Part shown: positions 29,569 to 36,743 of the stretch, one piece after another
Position numbering within the stretch: position 1 is the stretch's first letter
How the letters are laid out: every line of letters begins with the position of its first letter
Origin: Caulobacteraceae bacterium
Lineage (GTDB): Bacteria > Pseudomonadota > Alphaproteobacteria > Caulobacterales > Caulobacteraceae
DNA: 36,743 nt
NCBI GenBank assembly: GCA_947476325.1
Contig: CANJPZ010000022.1
Span: 1 to 36,743, forward strand
Direction of reading: 5' to 3'
Notes under the pieces: model-generated
The model's input: the letters and a program-made list of their open reading frames with translations, nothing else
The model's database searches: none
Told to the model about the DNA's origin: nothing
Program-made: the position numbers and the translations under genes

Positions 29569-30183
29569 ATGATTTCACGCAATGCCCGGATCACCCTTGC
29601 TGGCGCCGCCGCAATCGGGGCCGCCGTTTTGACCACCGTCGCCGTTCAGGCCCAGACCCCGGCGCCCCGGGTGACGCCGCCGCCTGCGCCGGCCGCACCG
29701 TTCGCCTCAACTACCGTCTCGTTCGAGGTCAAGAACGCTGCCGGCGCGGCCCTGGGCACGGCCCGCATTTTTCAGGGCAATGACGGTCAGGTTCCAGGCG
29801 TGGTTCTGCATCTGGAGCTGAAGGGCCTGCCGGCCGGCTGGCACGGCATGCACTTCCACAACAAGGCCGACTGCTCGGCGGCGGACTTTACCTCGGCGGG
29901 CCCGCACATCTCTATGACCACGCCGGTCATTCACGGTTTCCTGATGGACAATGCCAATGATTTCGGGGACTTGCCGAACGTTTATGCGGCGGCGGACGGC
30001 TCGGTGAACGCCGAGGTCTTCTCGCCCCTGGTGACCGTCTATCCGCGCGCTAGTGATAGCCGCCCGGCGCTCTTTGACGCCGACGGTTCGGCCCTGGTGA
30101 TCCACGCCAACCTCGACGACTACCACACCCAGCCGATCGGCGGCGCCGGCGCGCGCATCGCCTGTGGGATGATGAAACGGTAG
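29569..30183 (+). CDS. Exported Cu/Zn superoxide dismutase family protein
   Basis: A strong GAGGAGG precedes the ATG at 29569 by 5 nt. The 204-residue protein has a signal peptide (ends near VQAQ, residue 27), a proline-rich linker and a SodC-like domain. Copper ligands are present (HFH in GMHFHNK, the His of AGPH, and the His of LVIHANLDDY), as are both disulfide Cys (ADC and IACG) and the active-site Arg (GARIACG). At the third zinc-His position (His80 of eukaryotic SOD1) the sequence HGFLMDNANDFGDLPN has Asp instead, with the zinc Asp retained two residues after Gly. The protein is probably periplasmic and would remove superoxide. I recall related bacterial proteins with the same Asp, so it may be a subfamily trait. 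Confidence 0.9.
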   Translation: MISRNARITLAGAAAIGAAVLTTVAVQAQTPAPRVTPPPAPAAPFASTTVSFEVKNAAGAALGTARIFQGNDGQVPGVVLHLELKGLPAGWHGMHFHNKADCSAADFTSAGPHISMTTPVIHGFLMDNANDFGDLPNVYAAADGSVNAEVFSPLVTVYPRASDSRPALFDADGSALVIHANLDDYHTQPIGGAGARIACGMMKR

Positions 30184-30195
30184 GGACGCGAGAAC

Positions 30196-30252
30196 TGTCC
30201 CTCCCCTTTATAGGGAGGGACAGGCCGCGTCAGCGGCCAGGGTGGGGGACTC
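30196..30252. repeat. Bipartite palindromic repeat, left copy flanking the DUF559 gene
   Basis: A 10-bp perfect stem TGTCCCTCCC / GGGAGGGACA with a 7-nt loop is followed by GGCCGC-GTCA-GCGGCC and AGGGTGGGGGA. It is the inverted partner of the copy at 30590-30644: the reverse complement of that copy matches along its whole length with few changes. It contains the stop codon of the DUF559 gene and lies 13 bp after the SOD stop, so it may also act as a terminator. Confidence 0.85.
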
Positions 30253-30582
30253 AGCCAAGGCGCGCTGGATCGTATCGATCACGTCCGACATCGCCTGATC
30301 AAGTTGATGATTCCAGAAACGAAGAACCCGAAACCCCTCCCGGCGAAGAACAGCGTTCCTGATCTCATCGGCTGCGTGGCCATCGACTTCCGCATGACGC
30401 CACCCATCCAGCTCGACGACCAGTCGCCGGCTGAAGCAAACGAAATCCAAATAATACCCACGAAAAGGCGCCTGCCGGCGAAAATGGACCCCCTCGGCGC
30501 GCACACCCTTGTGGCGGACCCAAAGGCGAACCTCGGCCTTGGTCATCGACTTGCGAAGTTCCCTGGCGCGCTTTGTGCCCAC
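30208..30582 (-). CDS. DUF559 / Vsr-like endonuclease-fold protein within inverted repeats
   Basis: From the GTG at 30582 the protein has 124 residues. The core matches DUF559 proteins of the PD-(D/E)xK/Vsr-like fold: ARELRKSMTKAEVRLW (about 6-21), FRRQAPFRGYYLDFVCF, VVELDGWRHAE (with the likely metal-binding D...E residues), and RNAVLRREGFRVLRFWN. The GTG has GGGGGAG 6 nt upstream, and that Shine-Dalgarno lies in the right-hand repeat. The last residues (ESPTLAADAACPSL) and the TAA are encoded by the left-hand repeat. A TTG at 30630 inside the right repeat would add 16 repeat-encoded residues. Function is unknown; DUF559 genes are frequent and scattered in alphaproteobacteria. The gene is not part of the SOD or ssb units. 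Confidence 0.85.
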   Translation of the reverse strand: MGTKRARELRKSMTKAEVRLWVRHKGVRAEGVHFRRQAPFRGYYLDFVCFSRRLVVELDGWRHAEVDGHAADEIRNAVLRREGFRVLRFWNHQLDQAMSDVIDTIQRALAESPTLAADAACPSL

Positions 30583-30589
30583 TCCAGAC

Positions 30590-30644
30590 TCCCCCACCCT
30601 GGCCGCTTCGCGGCCTTTCCCTCCCCGCAAAGGGGAGGGACAAA
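30590..30644. repeat. Bipartite palindromic repeat, right copy flanking the DUF559 gene
   Basis: TCCCCCACCCT, GGCCGC-TTC-GCGGCC and a TCCCTCCCC-GCAAA-GGGGAGGGA stem form the inverted counterpart of 30196-30252. On the minus strand its GTGGGGGAG supplies the ribosome-binding site of the DUF559 gene. It starts 11 bp beyond the ssb stop and could terminate ssb transcription. Confidence 0.85.
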
Positions 30645-30654
30645 ATATCTCACC

Positions 30655-31101
30655 CTAGAAGGGGATCTCGTCGTCCAGGTCTGCTGGGAAGCTTTCCTTA
30701 GGGCCGGAGCTTGAGGCTTTCTGGAAGCCGCCGCCTCCACCGCCTTCACTCTTGCCGTCCAGCATGGTCAGTTCGCCGCGGAATTTCTGCAGCACAACCT
30801 CGGTCGAATATTTCTCGACGCCGGAATTATCGGTCCATTTGCGGGTCTGGAGGCTGCCTTCGATGTAAACCTTGGCGCCTTTCTTCAGGTAGTTTTCGGC
30901 GACCTTGGCGATGTTTTCATTGAAGATCACCACCCGGTGCCACTCAGTCTTTTCCTTGCGCTCGCCCGAGGCCTTGTCGCGCCACTGTTCCGAGGTGGCG
31001 ACCGTCAGATTGGCGATTTTTTCGCCCGAAGGCAGGGAACGGATCTCCGGATCCTTGCCCAGATTGCCGATCAGAATGACCTTGTTGACGCTGCCTGCCA
31101 T
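30655..31101 (-). CDS. ssb: Single-stranded DNA-binding protein
   Basis: The 148-residue protein has an N-terminal OB fold ([21 protein letters not shown] ... [17 protein letters not shown], about 1-110), a short Gly-rich linker and the acidic tip DLDDEIPF that recruits repair and replication partners. The linker is shorter than in E. coli SSB (148 against 178 residues). AGGA lies just before the ATG. A LexA-type box and a Caulobacter-like promoter lie upstream (31156-31202), so damage induction is likely. Confidence 0.97.
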   Translation of the reverse strand: MAGSVNKVILIGNLGKDPEIRSLPSGEKIANLTVATSEQWRDKASGERKEKTEWHRVVIFNENIAKVAENYLKKGAKVYIEGSLQTRKWTDNSGVEKYSTEVVLQKFRGELTMLDGKSEGGGGGGFQKASSSGPKESFPADLDDEIPF

Positions 31102-31155
31102 GTTCCTGTCTCTCCCGAATGCCGCACGATGGCGGCTCTGCGCATTTTGGCGAGC

Positions 31156-31180
31156 CTAATATCAGGTGCGCCGATGTCAA
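31156..31180 (-). promoter_or_regulatory. Candidate housekeeping promoter of ssb
   Basis: On the minus strand TTGACA (31180-31175) is followed after 13 bp by TATTAG (31161-31156). A 10-14-bp spacing is what Caulobacter housekeeping promoters use. It lies about 55 bp upstream of the ssb ATG. Confidence 0.55.
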
Positions 31181-31187
31181 TTGTTTT

Positions 31188-31202
31188 GTTCTATTTTTGT
31201 TC
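31188..31202. promoter_or_regulatory. LexA (SOS) box upstream of ssb
   Basis: GTTC (31188-31191), exactly seven bases, then GTTC (31199-31202) match the alphaproteobacterial LexA operator GTTC-N7-GTTC. It is 8 bp upstream of the candidate -35 and about 87 bp from the ssb ATG. ssb is a known SOS gene in Caulobacter-type bacteria. It could equally repress only this promoter, since the gene to its right points away from it. Confidence 0.75.
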
Positions 31203-31212
31203 CACGCCCCGG

Positions 31213-31590
31213 CTATTGCGGAACGGCCGATGGCACCACCAACTGCCGATTATACCGCACCAGCATCAGGTAGCGGATGCCGTCATATCTGTCGCTCTGG
31301 AAGATGCCGTACTCGTTCAGGAACAGGAAGCGGCCCTGGAATGAGCCGGTGATCTCGCTCTGCTGCGGAGTCAGGCGCTCGAGGTTCATCTTCATGCGCT
31401 CAAGCTCGAGCGCACAATGGTAGATGTCTTCCTGATTGCGGGCGATGGGATCGAAACGGTGGGTCTGGCCGATGGTGACCATGGTGTAACAAACACCGCG
31501 ATCCGTTGGCGCGGGGAGCTTGGGCCCGGCGCAGGCCGCCAGACCGGCCAGGGCCAGAACAGGCAGCAATCTAGTGATCATCGTGCTCAT
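31213..31590 (-). CDS. Putative lipoprotein, function unknown
   Basis: The ATG at 31590, 4 bp after the preceding gene's stop, gives 125 residues: signal MSTMITRLLPVLALAGLAAC with Cys20 in lipobox GLAAC, then a small domain with VCYTMVTIGQTHRFDPIARN, a Cys in IYHCALELERMKMNLERL (likely coiled helix), and RFLFLNEYGIFQSDRYDGIRYLML. The family is not recognised. It is probably co-transcribed with the membrane protein upstream. Confidence 0.8.
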   Translation of the reverse strand: MSTMITRLLPVLALAGLAACAGPKLPAPTDRGVCYTMVTIGQTHRFDPIARNQEDIYHCALELERMKMNLERLTPQQSEITGSFQGRFLFLNEYGIFQSDRYDGIRYLMLVRYNRQLVVPSAVPQ

Positions 31591-31594
31591 GAGC

Positions 31595-32278
31595 CTAAAA
31601 CCCCGGAACGGTGCAGTTGGCGCCCTGGCGGACCAGGGTGTGGAAGTTGAAATTGTCAGGTGACTGTTCAATCTGGCCGGGCACCAGCCGCAGGGTCTGC
31701 TCGCCCCAGCGGCCGTAGGTCGCCCCGCCCGGCTTTTCGCAGCGACCGTCAAACAGGGTCTGGGCGCAGGCTTCGAGCGGCATCTCGCCGATCCGGCTCC
31801 AGTCGCGCCCGGCGTAGCGCCAGCAGGCAGCGACAGGCCCCCTGGAGGCCTGGGGCGTTGCGGCGGGAACGGTCTGGGCAGGCATTACGGCGGGCGACGG
31901 CGTGGTCAGGGCGCCGACCGCGTCGGACTTGGCATCTTCCGGCGGCAGGGGGGCCAGGGACGCGCCCGCCGCGCCGTAGGCCAGCTCGCCGCTCTGGTCG
32001 ATGCCGACATCCAGCTGGCCCGATGTGACGCCGTTGCGCTCGGCGCATTTGGCGTGGGTGGCCATGCCGATCGACTGGCCATTAACGTAGCAGGGCAACT
32101 GACGGTTCGGATCGATTTTTGTGTCTTCGCGGCCGACGTCGACGATCAGGCTGTTCTGGACGGCCGACTCCGGCGTCTCGCTCTTGCCGCCCGAGATCAG
32201 GACAAGGATCAGGACCACGACCAGCACGGCGGCAATGCCTGCGCCAATCAGCACGCGACGGTCGGTGGGAAGCTCCAT
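31595..32278 (-). CDS. Membrane-anchored protein of unknown function
   Basis: The 227-residue protein has a cytosolic N-terminus (MELPTDRR), one membrane segment at about 9-29 (VLIGAGIAAVLVVVLILVLI), and a periplasmic part: a small domain with two Cys (LPCYVNGQSIGMATHAKC), a Pro/Ala-rich linker (about 105-145) and a second domain with four Cys (ACWRYAGRDW ... GRCEKPGGATYGRWGEQTLRL ... NCTVPGF). The six Cys suggest disulfides in the periplasm. I do not recognise the family. It lies between the flagellar block and ssb, so its link to flagella is only positional. Confidence 0.78.
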   Translation of the reverse strand: MELPTDRRVLIGAGIAAVLVVVLILVLISGGKSETPESAVQNSLIVDVGREDTKIDPNRQLPCYVNGQSIGMATHAKCAERNGVTSGQLDVGIDQSGELAYGAAGASLAPLPPEDAKSDAVGALTTPSPAVMPAQTVPAATPQASRGPVAACWRYAGRDWSRIGEMPLEACAQTLFDGRCEKPGGATYGRWGEQTLRLVPGQIEQSPDNFNFHTLVRQGANCTVPGF

Positions 32279-32322
32279 TCGCCTTGGCTAAACCGCACCG
32301 CGGGTGCTGGCAAGGACGCCGA

Positions 32323-35226
32323 TCAGGCCCCGCCGGTCAAGCGGTTTAGCCCGGCCTGATAGTTGGCGATCTGGGAGCGCAAATAGGCCGGCGCCGGGCC
32401 GCCGGATCCGGCCGCGGGCGTGGTGGATTTGGGCGTCGCCGCGGCCAGCAGATCACGGTAGGCGCTGCGGATCTTGGACAGGGCGGCGCTGACCACGGTC
32501 TGGGCGTTCTTGACGCCTTCGGGAGTCGACAGGTTGATATTGAGGTTCAGTCCCAGGCCGTAGACGGTCCCGCCTGGCGCAGTGGAGACCGAGGTTCCGT
32601 TGACCACCTTGGTGTTGCGCACCACGCCCTCGGGCAGGCCCAGCGCCGTCAGCACATTCTTGCCGCCCTGGCCGGGCATGATTTCGATGGTGGAGCTGTC
32701 GTTCAGCGGACTGATCTTCAGAGACTTGGCGGCGCCGTCGGACACAACCTCGACCTTGGCGCTGAAGCCGGTGGCGCGCTGGATCTTGGCTTTCAGGGTA
32801 TCCAGAGTCTCTTTGGCGTCGATGGTGATGGTGGTCGGCGCGGCGCCCGACTTGGTGCGGATCTGGAACTGATCGCCCGGCCGGGCGGACGTGGCTGCAA
32901 CCAGAAGGTTCGAGCGTGCGTAGGTCAAGGTTCCGGTGGGCAGGCCGAACTTGTCCAGGTCGCTGGCGCCGGTGACATCCACAGCAACGCTGGTCGCCGT
33001 GGCGATGCCGTCCTTGCCGCCGATGCGCTGGGAGGAAAGCACGGCGCCGGTCGCGATATTCAGCTCGGCCAGATAGCCGTCCTTGGTTCCGACCGCGGTC
33101 AGTCCCGGCAGGTCAGCGCCAGCCGAGCCGGTCAAGTAAACGCGGCCGGCGGCCACGGCCATGCCGCTGACTGTGTTGTCCCCTGCCCCGCCGTAATAGG
33201 CTAGGCCATCCTGGGCGGTGCTGGACAGATCGGTCGAGAGCGTGGCGGCAAAGGCGTCCATGCCGCCGGCGTGGGCCTGGGTTACGCCGCTGATCGACAG
33301 GGTCGCATTGCGGGTCGAGCCGGCGACATAGAGCTTGCCGCCATCCTCCTTGAGACCAACAAGCACCCCGCCCTGCAGGTCGCCAAGATTGCGCGTGGCG
33401 CCAACAGTCACTGTGGCGACGGAGGCGTAGATCGAACTTGTCGTGGCGTCCGGCGCGCCGGGGGTCGGAACCACGGTGGAGGTTGAATTGGTCACGGCCC
33501 CCTGGGTCAGGGTTTCGACCGTTGTGGTCAGCATGCCCGACGCCCAGGTCTTGGTGGTCCGGGTCTGGTCCTGGACGACGCCAAAGCTCCGCAGAACGCC
33601 TGCGCCGTTCTCGTTGCTGGCCACCGTCACCTGCTCGCCGTCGACCACGATGCCAGCAGGCAGATCGTTGCCGGTCGTGCCAAACTGCTGGGTGAACAGG
33701 GTCCTAGGCGCGCCCTTGTCGGTGGTCGACAGGGAGGTCAGGTAGCTGTCCCAGCCGCCGGTGCCGCCAGCGCTGACGCCCGGCATGGCGGTCTGGGTGC
33801 GCCCAGCGACATAGACCACGCCATCGGCGCCGAAGTTGACAGCTGTGGCCTCGTCGTTCTGCAGCGAGCCGCGCCGGTCGGTCCACACCTCATTGCCGGA
33901 ACTGTCCAGCAGTGTGACGAAGCTGTCGGTCTTTCCCGAATACGCCGCGGAATTGGCGGGGCCGTTGGTTGCGCCATCGAGACCACCCGTGACCGACCCG
34001 GCGACGGCAACGTGTCCGTCCGCCGATACGGCCAGGCTGAGACCGGTCGCGGTGGTGTCGGCGCCCAGGGTGCGGACGTACACCAGCTTTCCGGCGCTGT
34101 CATAATTGAGCACCGCCATGTCCTGCTTGCCGTTGATCGTCTGGCCGTTGACGGTCTTAGTGACATCGGCCAGCACGTAGAGATGACCGTCGGGACCGGT
34201 CTGGCTGCCATGGACCGCACCGACAGAGCCTTCGAAATTGCCGGTCTGGATGCGCGTGTCGGGCGTGGTGGCGCCGGCCGGATCGATTTTCAGAAGTGCG
34301 TTCTGGATGACCGCATCGGTGGTCTTGGGGTTTTTGTCCGGATCGGGATTGCCGGCGCTGGTCGTGACATAGACGGCCGTGCGCGGCGCGGCCGAGAAGG
34401 TCAGCTGCTCGGCCGAGTCGCCCTTGACCTGCAGGGCGAAGGCATCACCCACGGCCGGCAGGGTGATGGCCTTGCCACCCGCCTGGATGGTGCGGGGCGG
34501 CGCGGTAACCCGGTTGACGGCAAAGCGTGTGGCGGCGCCGGAAGCTTGAAGTTTTGAGTTTATCAGGTTGACAACATTACCGATTGTCCGTGAATCGGCG
34601 CCCAGTTCAGACAGATCCACCGAGATATTCGAGGTCACGCCGAGCCGCTTGACCGACAGATTGAACGCCGCCGCCCCCTGGAAGGCGGGAACCTCGTCGG
34701 TGGACTTTCCGGTGAACAGGGTCTGGGTGATGTAGTCCGTACCGTTGGACGGAACCGTCACCGCCGTCTTGTCGGTCAGGAATGTGCTGCCGCGCGTCAG
34801 GCGCAACTGATCGAGCTTGAGGCTGTCGGCGTAACCGCCGACTTCGGCAAGGCCGCGGCTGAACGTCGACTGCAGCCGGGCCAGGTCGCCCGAGCTGACG
34901 GTCTTGGACGCCGCCTGATCTGCCAGGCCGCTGAGGGCGTTGAGTCCCTGATAGAGGGCGAACAGCTTCCTGTAGTCGGTGCTGGCGCCTTCAAGATCGA
35001 GTTTGGCCGCATTTTCATTGATGAACCGGTTGCCCAGCAGGGCGGCCTTGACCAGGTCATTGGCGCGCAGGACGCCCGAGTTCGGCGCCCAGGGCGCGGT
35101 CGGGGCGTACTTTGGCGCGGCCGCCTGTCCCAGGCCATTGGACACAGATGATCCCCCCGAGCCCGCAAGGCCCGACTTGTTCTGGTAATAAGACACCAGC
35201 AAATTGGAATCGAAGTTGACCGTCAC
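32323..35226 (-). CDS. Large flagellin-associated repeat protein (FlaEY-like, tentative)
   Basis: This 967-residue acidic protein starts at a GTG (35226) without a clear Shine-Dalgarno. The N-terminal region (about 1-230) is flagellin/hook-associated-like and includes SNISVDLSELGADSRTIGNVVNLINSKL. The middle (about 290-780) contains propeller-type repeats of the form G-x-V-Y-V-A-G-x-T...G-W/M-D-A/S-Y/F (SBBP-like). The C-terminal part resembles the flagellin hook IN motif: TITIDAKETLDTLKAKIQRATGF followed by GGKNVLTALGLPEGV. These motifs are typical of FliD/FlgL-type filament or hook-associated proteins. Position next to flagellin and flaG suggests the Caulobacter FlaEY protein, needed for normal filament assembly. 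I name it only tentatively because I cannot align it. Confidence 0.8.
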   Translation of the reverse strand: MTVNFDSNLLVSYYQNKSGLAGSGGSSVSNGLGQAAAPKYAPTAPWAPNSGVLRANDLVKAALLGNRFINENAAKLDLEGASTDYRKLFALYQGLNALSGLADQAASKTVSSGDLARLQSTFSRGLAEVGGYADSLKLDQLRLTRGSTFLTDKTAVTVPSNGTDYITQTLFTGKSTDEVPAFQGAAAFNLSVKRLGVTSNISVDLSELGADSRTIGNVVNLINSKLQASGAATRFAVNRVTAPPRTIQAGGKAITLPAVGDAFALQVKGDSAEQLTFSAAPRTAVYVTTSAGNPDPDKNPKTTDAVIQNALLKIDPAGATTPDTRIQTGNFEGSVGAVHGSQTGPDGHLYVLADVTKTVNGQTINGKQDMAVLNYDSAGKLVYVRTLGADTTATGLSLAVSADGHVAVAGSVTGGLDGATNGPANSAAYSGKTDSFVTLLDSSGNEVWTDRRGSLQNDEATAVNFGADGVVYVAGRTQTAMPGVSAGGTGGWDSYLTSLSTTDKGAPRTLFTQQFGTTGNDLPAGIVVDGEQVTVASNENGAGVLRSFGVVQDQTRTTKTWASGMLTTTVETLTQGAVTNSTSTVVPTPGAPDATTSSIYASVATVTVGATRNLGDLQGGVLVGLKEDGGKLYVAGSTRNATLSISGVTQAHAGGMDAFAATLSTDLSSTAQDGLAYYGGAGDNTVSGMAVAAGRVYLTGSAGADLPGLTAVGTKDGYLAELNIATGAVLSSQRIGGKDGIATATSVAVDVTGASDLDKFGLPTGTLTYARSNLLVAATSARPGDQFQIRTKSGAAPTTITIDAKETLDTLKAKIQRATGFSAKVEVVSDGAAKSLKISPLNDSSTIEIMPGQGGKNVLTALGLPEGVVRNTKVVNGTSVSTAPGGTVYGLGLNLNINLSTPEGVKNAQTVVSAALSKIRSAYRDLLAAATPKSTTPAAGSGGPAPAYLRSQIANYQAGLNRLTGGA

Positions 35227-35297
35227 GCAGGCAAACTCATGCAGCCGAAGGGATTTTCGGCCTTTGCATCATACGGCGTAAGCGAGAACGCGAGGTT

Positions 35298-35320
35298 AAA
35301 AGGCGAGGTTTCCGGCGCCT
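35298..35320 (-). terminator. Possible terminator of the flagellin gene
   Basis: On the minus strand, just after the flagellin stop, AGGCG and CGCCT form a short stem around CCGGAAACCT, followed by TTTTAA. The stem is only five base pairs, so this is weak. Confidence 0.35.
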
Positions 35321-35326
35321 AAACCA

Positions 35327-36157
35327 TCATTTGAACAGGGCGAGAATGGTTTGCGGCCCGGTGTTGGCGATCGACAGAGCCTGGGTGCCTAGCTGTTGCT
35401 GGACCTGAAGGGCCTGCAGGCGCGCGCTTTCCTTGGCCAGATCTGCATCGACAAGGTTGCCGACCCCGGTTTCCAGCACATCGCTGAGCTTGGAGACGAA
35501 GGTGTTGTGAGCGTCGATCTGCTTGGCCTGGGCGCCGATGTCGCCGAGCGAGGCATTGACGTTGTTGAGCGACACCGTCAGGGCGGCCATTACGGTGGTC
35601 GCCTGGGTCACCGTCCCGATCGATGAGGTCGAAGCCAGGGTAATGATCGAGCCGCCGAGGGTCATGTCCTTTACCGACAGCGTTATGTAGGCGTTACCGT
35701 CAGCGTTGGCGAGGAAGCGAATATCGGCGCCGAGCGATCCGTCGATGATATTCGCGCCATCGAACGTCGCCGCATTGGCAACCTGGGCGACCTGGTTCAG
35801 AAGCGCTTTATAGTCTGCATTCAATGCGTTACGGGAATTCAGGTCGAGCGACGGATCCATCGCCGCGACTACTTTTTCCTTCAGCTGGACCAGCAGGTCA
35901 GAGACCGAAGCGCCCGCCGTCAGCGAGACCTGGGCGATGGAGCTGGCCCGGTCGAGGCTGTTCTTGACCGCGCCCAGGGCGCCGATGTCGGCGCGCTGGC
36001 CCTGGGCGATCGACCAGATCGCGGCATCGTCCTTGGCGGTGCCGACCTTCAGGCCGGTGGAGATCCGCGCCTGGACCGCGGTCAACTGCTCGTTGGTGGC
36101 GTTGAGGTTTTGCAGCGCAGTGAGCGCGGCCGAATTGTTGTTTACGCTGAGCGCCAT
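35327..36157 (-). CDS. Flagellin
   Basis: GGGAGGGG lies 5 nt before the ATG at 36157, giving 276 residues starting MALSVNNNSAALTALQNLNATNEQ, the N-terminus of Caulobacter-type flagellins; a 7-residue upstream extension is rejected. The conserved N-terminal D0/D1 helices (about 1-130, with RISTGLKVGTAKDDAAIWSIAQ) and C-terminal helices (about 190-276, with LSDVLETGVGNLVDADLAKESARLQALQVQQQLGTQALSIAN) flank a very short centre with no D2/D3 domains. The length matches the small Caulobacterales flagellins, of which several paralogues usually exist. It is exported by the flagellar type III system and polymerises into the filament. Confidence 0.97.
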   Translation of the reverse strand: MALSVNNNSAALTALQNLNATNEQLTAVQARISTGLKVGTAKDDAAIWSIAQGQRADIGALGAVKNSLDRASSIAQVSLTAGASVSDLLVQLKEKVVAAMDPSLDLNSRNALNADYKALLNQVAQVANAATFDGANIIDGSLGADIRFLANADGNAYITLSVKDMTLGGSIITLASTSSIGTVTQATTVMAALTVSLNNVNASLGDIGAQAKQIDAHNTFVSKLSDVLETGVGNLVDADLAKESARLQALQVQQQLGTQALSIANTGPQTILALFK

Positions 36158-36316
36158 TTTGGCCCCTCCCGGATCCACAGGTTCCGCCGACTCGGCGTCC
36201 GCATGAGGCTAAAGAGGTAAATCGGTATGGTGAGCGTATGGTTAACGCTCAAGCGCCAACAGGCCGCTCGCCTGGCGTGGCGACGGCCGGAACACCTGCC
36301 CTGGGCGGTGTCGGGA
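36158..36316. other. Flagellin promoter region
   Basis: The 159 bp between flaG and flagellin must carry the flagellin promoter on the minus strand. I looked for the sigma-54 pattern (GG-N10-GC within TGGCAC-N5-TTGCA) expected for late flagellar genes and found only weak matches, and no TTAA-N7-TTAA CtrA site. Confidence 0.3.
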
Positions 36317-36601
36317 TCAGGCCTTGGCGGTGATGACCGCGCCGGCCTCGTAGGTGGTTGACTGTCTCAAGCGCAGGATCTGCTCGATCGGAAATTGCTG
36401 AACTACATTGCCGGTCAGCCGATCAACCGTCTTGTAAACGTAGCACCCGGCGGCTTCGTCTTTTTCAATGACGAGCCGGAAGTCCGAAGAATCCTGAGCC
36501 GGGACAACCTTGCCACCCGTCGCCGGCGCCTGGGCCGGAGCCGCTTTTTGCGGCAGGCGCCGGTCGGCGGAAGATGAAACGGGACTGACCTGTGCACGCA
36601 T
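36317..36601 (-). CDS. flaG: FlaG-family flagellar protein
   Basis: The 94-residue protein has a disordered, Pro/Ala-rich N-terminal half (about 1-38). The FlaG core DFRLVIEKDEAAGCYVYKTVDRLTGNVVQQFPIEQILRL follows (about 40-78), with the typical D-x-x-T-G-x-V-x-x-Q-x-P motif. FlaG proteins influence filament length in several bacteria. The ATG at 36601 lacks a strong Shine-Dalgarno. It is upstream of flagellin on the same strand. Confidence 0.85.
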   Translation of the reverse strand: MRAQVSPVSSSADRRLPQKAAPAQAPATGGKVVPAQDSSDFRLVIEKDEAAGCYVYKTVDRLTGNVVQQFPIEQILRLRQSTTYEAGAVITAKA

Positions 36602-36743
36602 GTCTACAGTTGCGCCTGCCTTTCGGACGGCGCCTCCTCAATTGGATTGCAAAGGACGGGGATCGGACCAGCCGACCCCCGCCGATGCAGTTGACGCGGG
36701 GGGGCCCTGGGGCGGCCCCCGCGGGCGGCGGTGCGGATCCGGA
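36602..36743. other. Right-edge sequence, very G+C-rich with an inverted repeat
   Basis: GGGGGCC (about 36702) and GGCCCCC (about 36714-36720) can pair around a short loop. The stretch lies upstream of flaG and should contain its promoter, but none is recognised. No gene is visible before the window ends. Confidence 0.3.

Noticed and set aside
36158-36316. Sigma-54 promoter for flagellin
   Set aside because: The best GG-N10-GC match lacks the rest of the consensus, so it is not called.
36695-36725. Rho-independent terminator at the right edge
   Set aside because: The G/C hairpin has no T-run on either strand and lies where a promoter is expected.

Overview
The window is a G+C-rich chromosomal segment of an alphaproteobacterium, most likely a member of the Caulobacterales (Caulobacter/Phenylobacterium type). 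The signs are a flagellin starting MALSVN, a FlaG homologue and a large FlaEY-like flagellar protein in a row, an alphaproteobacterial LexA box (GTTC-N7-GTTC) in front of ssb, an HspQ of the alphaproteobacterial type, frequent GTG/TTG starts and many 4-base gene overlaps. The placement rests on gene content and motifs seen by eye; no database search was possible.

Region by region. 1-1013 is visibly AT-rich and holds the N-terminal 285 residues of a minus-strand tyrosine recombinase that runs off the left edge. It lies directly downstream of guaA, so the left edge is probably the end of an integrated element attached at the guaA 3' end. 1014-6044 (minus) carries guaA, a roughly 225-bp palindromic repeat, rsmB, a MAPEG-family membrane protein and guaB. 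6252-9955 holds an exported TPR protein (+), a broken DUF2807 gene (-), rlmE and a Ppx/GppA phosphatase (-). 9956-16268 holds hspQ (+) converging on the outer-membrane assembly pair tamA-tamB (-).

16479-19905 (+) is a conserved three-gene module: circularly permuted ATP-grasp protein, alpha-E protein and transglutaminase-like protease. The alpha-E gene has a stop codon where the family has a Tyr, at codon 11. 19902-22624 holds a TauE/SafE permease (-), tRNA-Lys(TTT) (-), a lipoprotein (+) and tgt (-). 22621-29461 holds queA, a divergent lipoprotein gene (+), two cyclophilins, coaD and gyrA (all other genes minus). 29569-31101 has a Cu/Zn-SOD-like protein (+), a small DUF559 endonuclease-like gene enclosed by inverted bipartite palindromes, and ssb. 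31213-36601 (minus) has a lipoprotein, a membrane-anchored protein, the large flagellar protein, flagellin and flaG.

Functional themes: guaA and guaB make GMP from IMP; rsmB, rlmE, tgt and queA modify rRNA or tRNA, with queA and tgt in one overlapping queuosine operon; tamA-tamB builds the outer membrane; gyrA-coaD and ssb serve housekeeping and DNA metabolism; the right end is flagellar filament biogenesis. The points most worth a second look are the DUF559 gene whose translation start and stop signals lie inside its flanking repeats, the recombinase at guaA, the two single-codon nonsense lesions, the large palindrome at 2611-2836, and a Tgt lacking two of its four usual zinc ligands.
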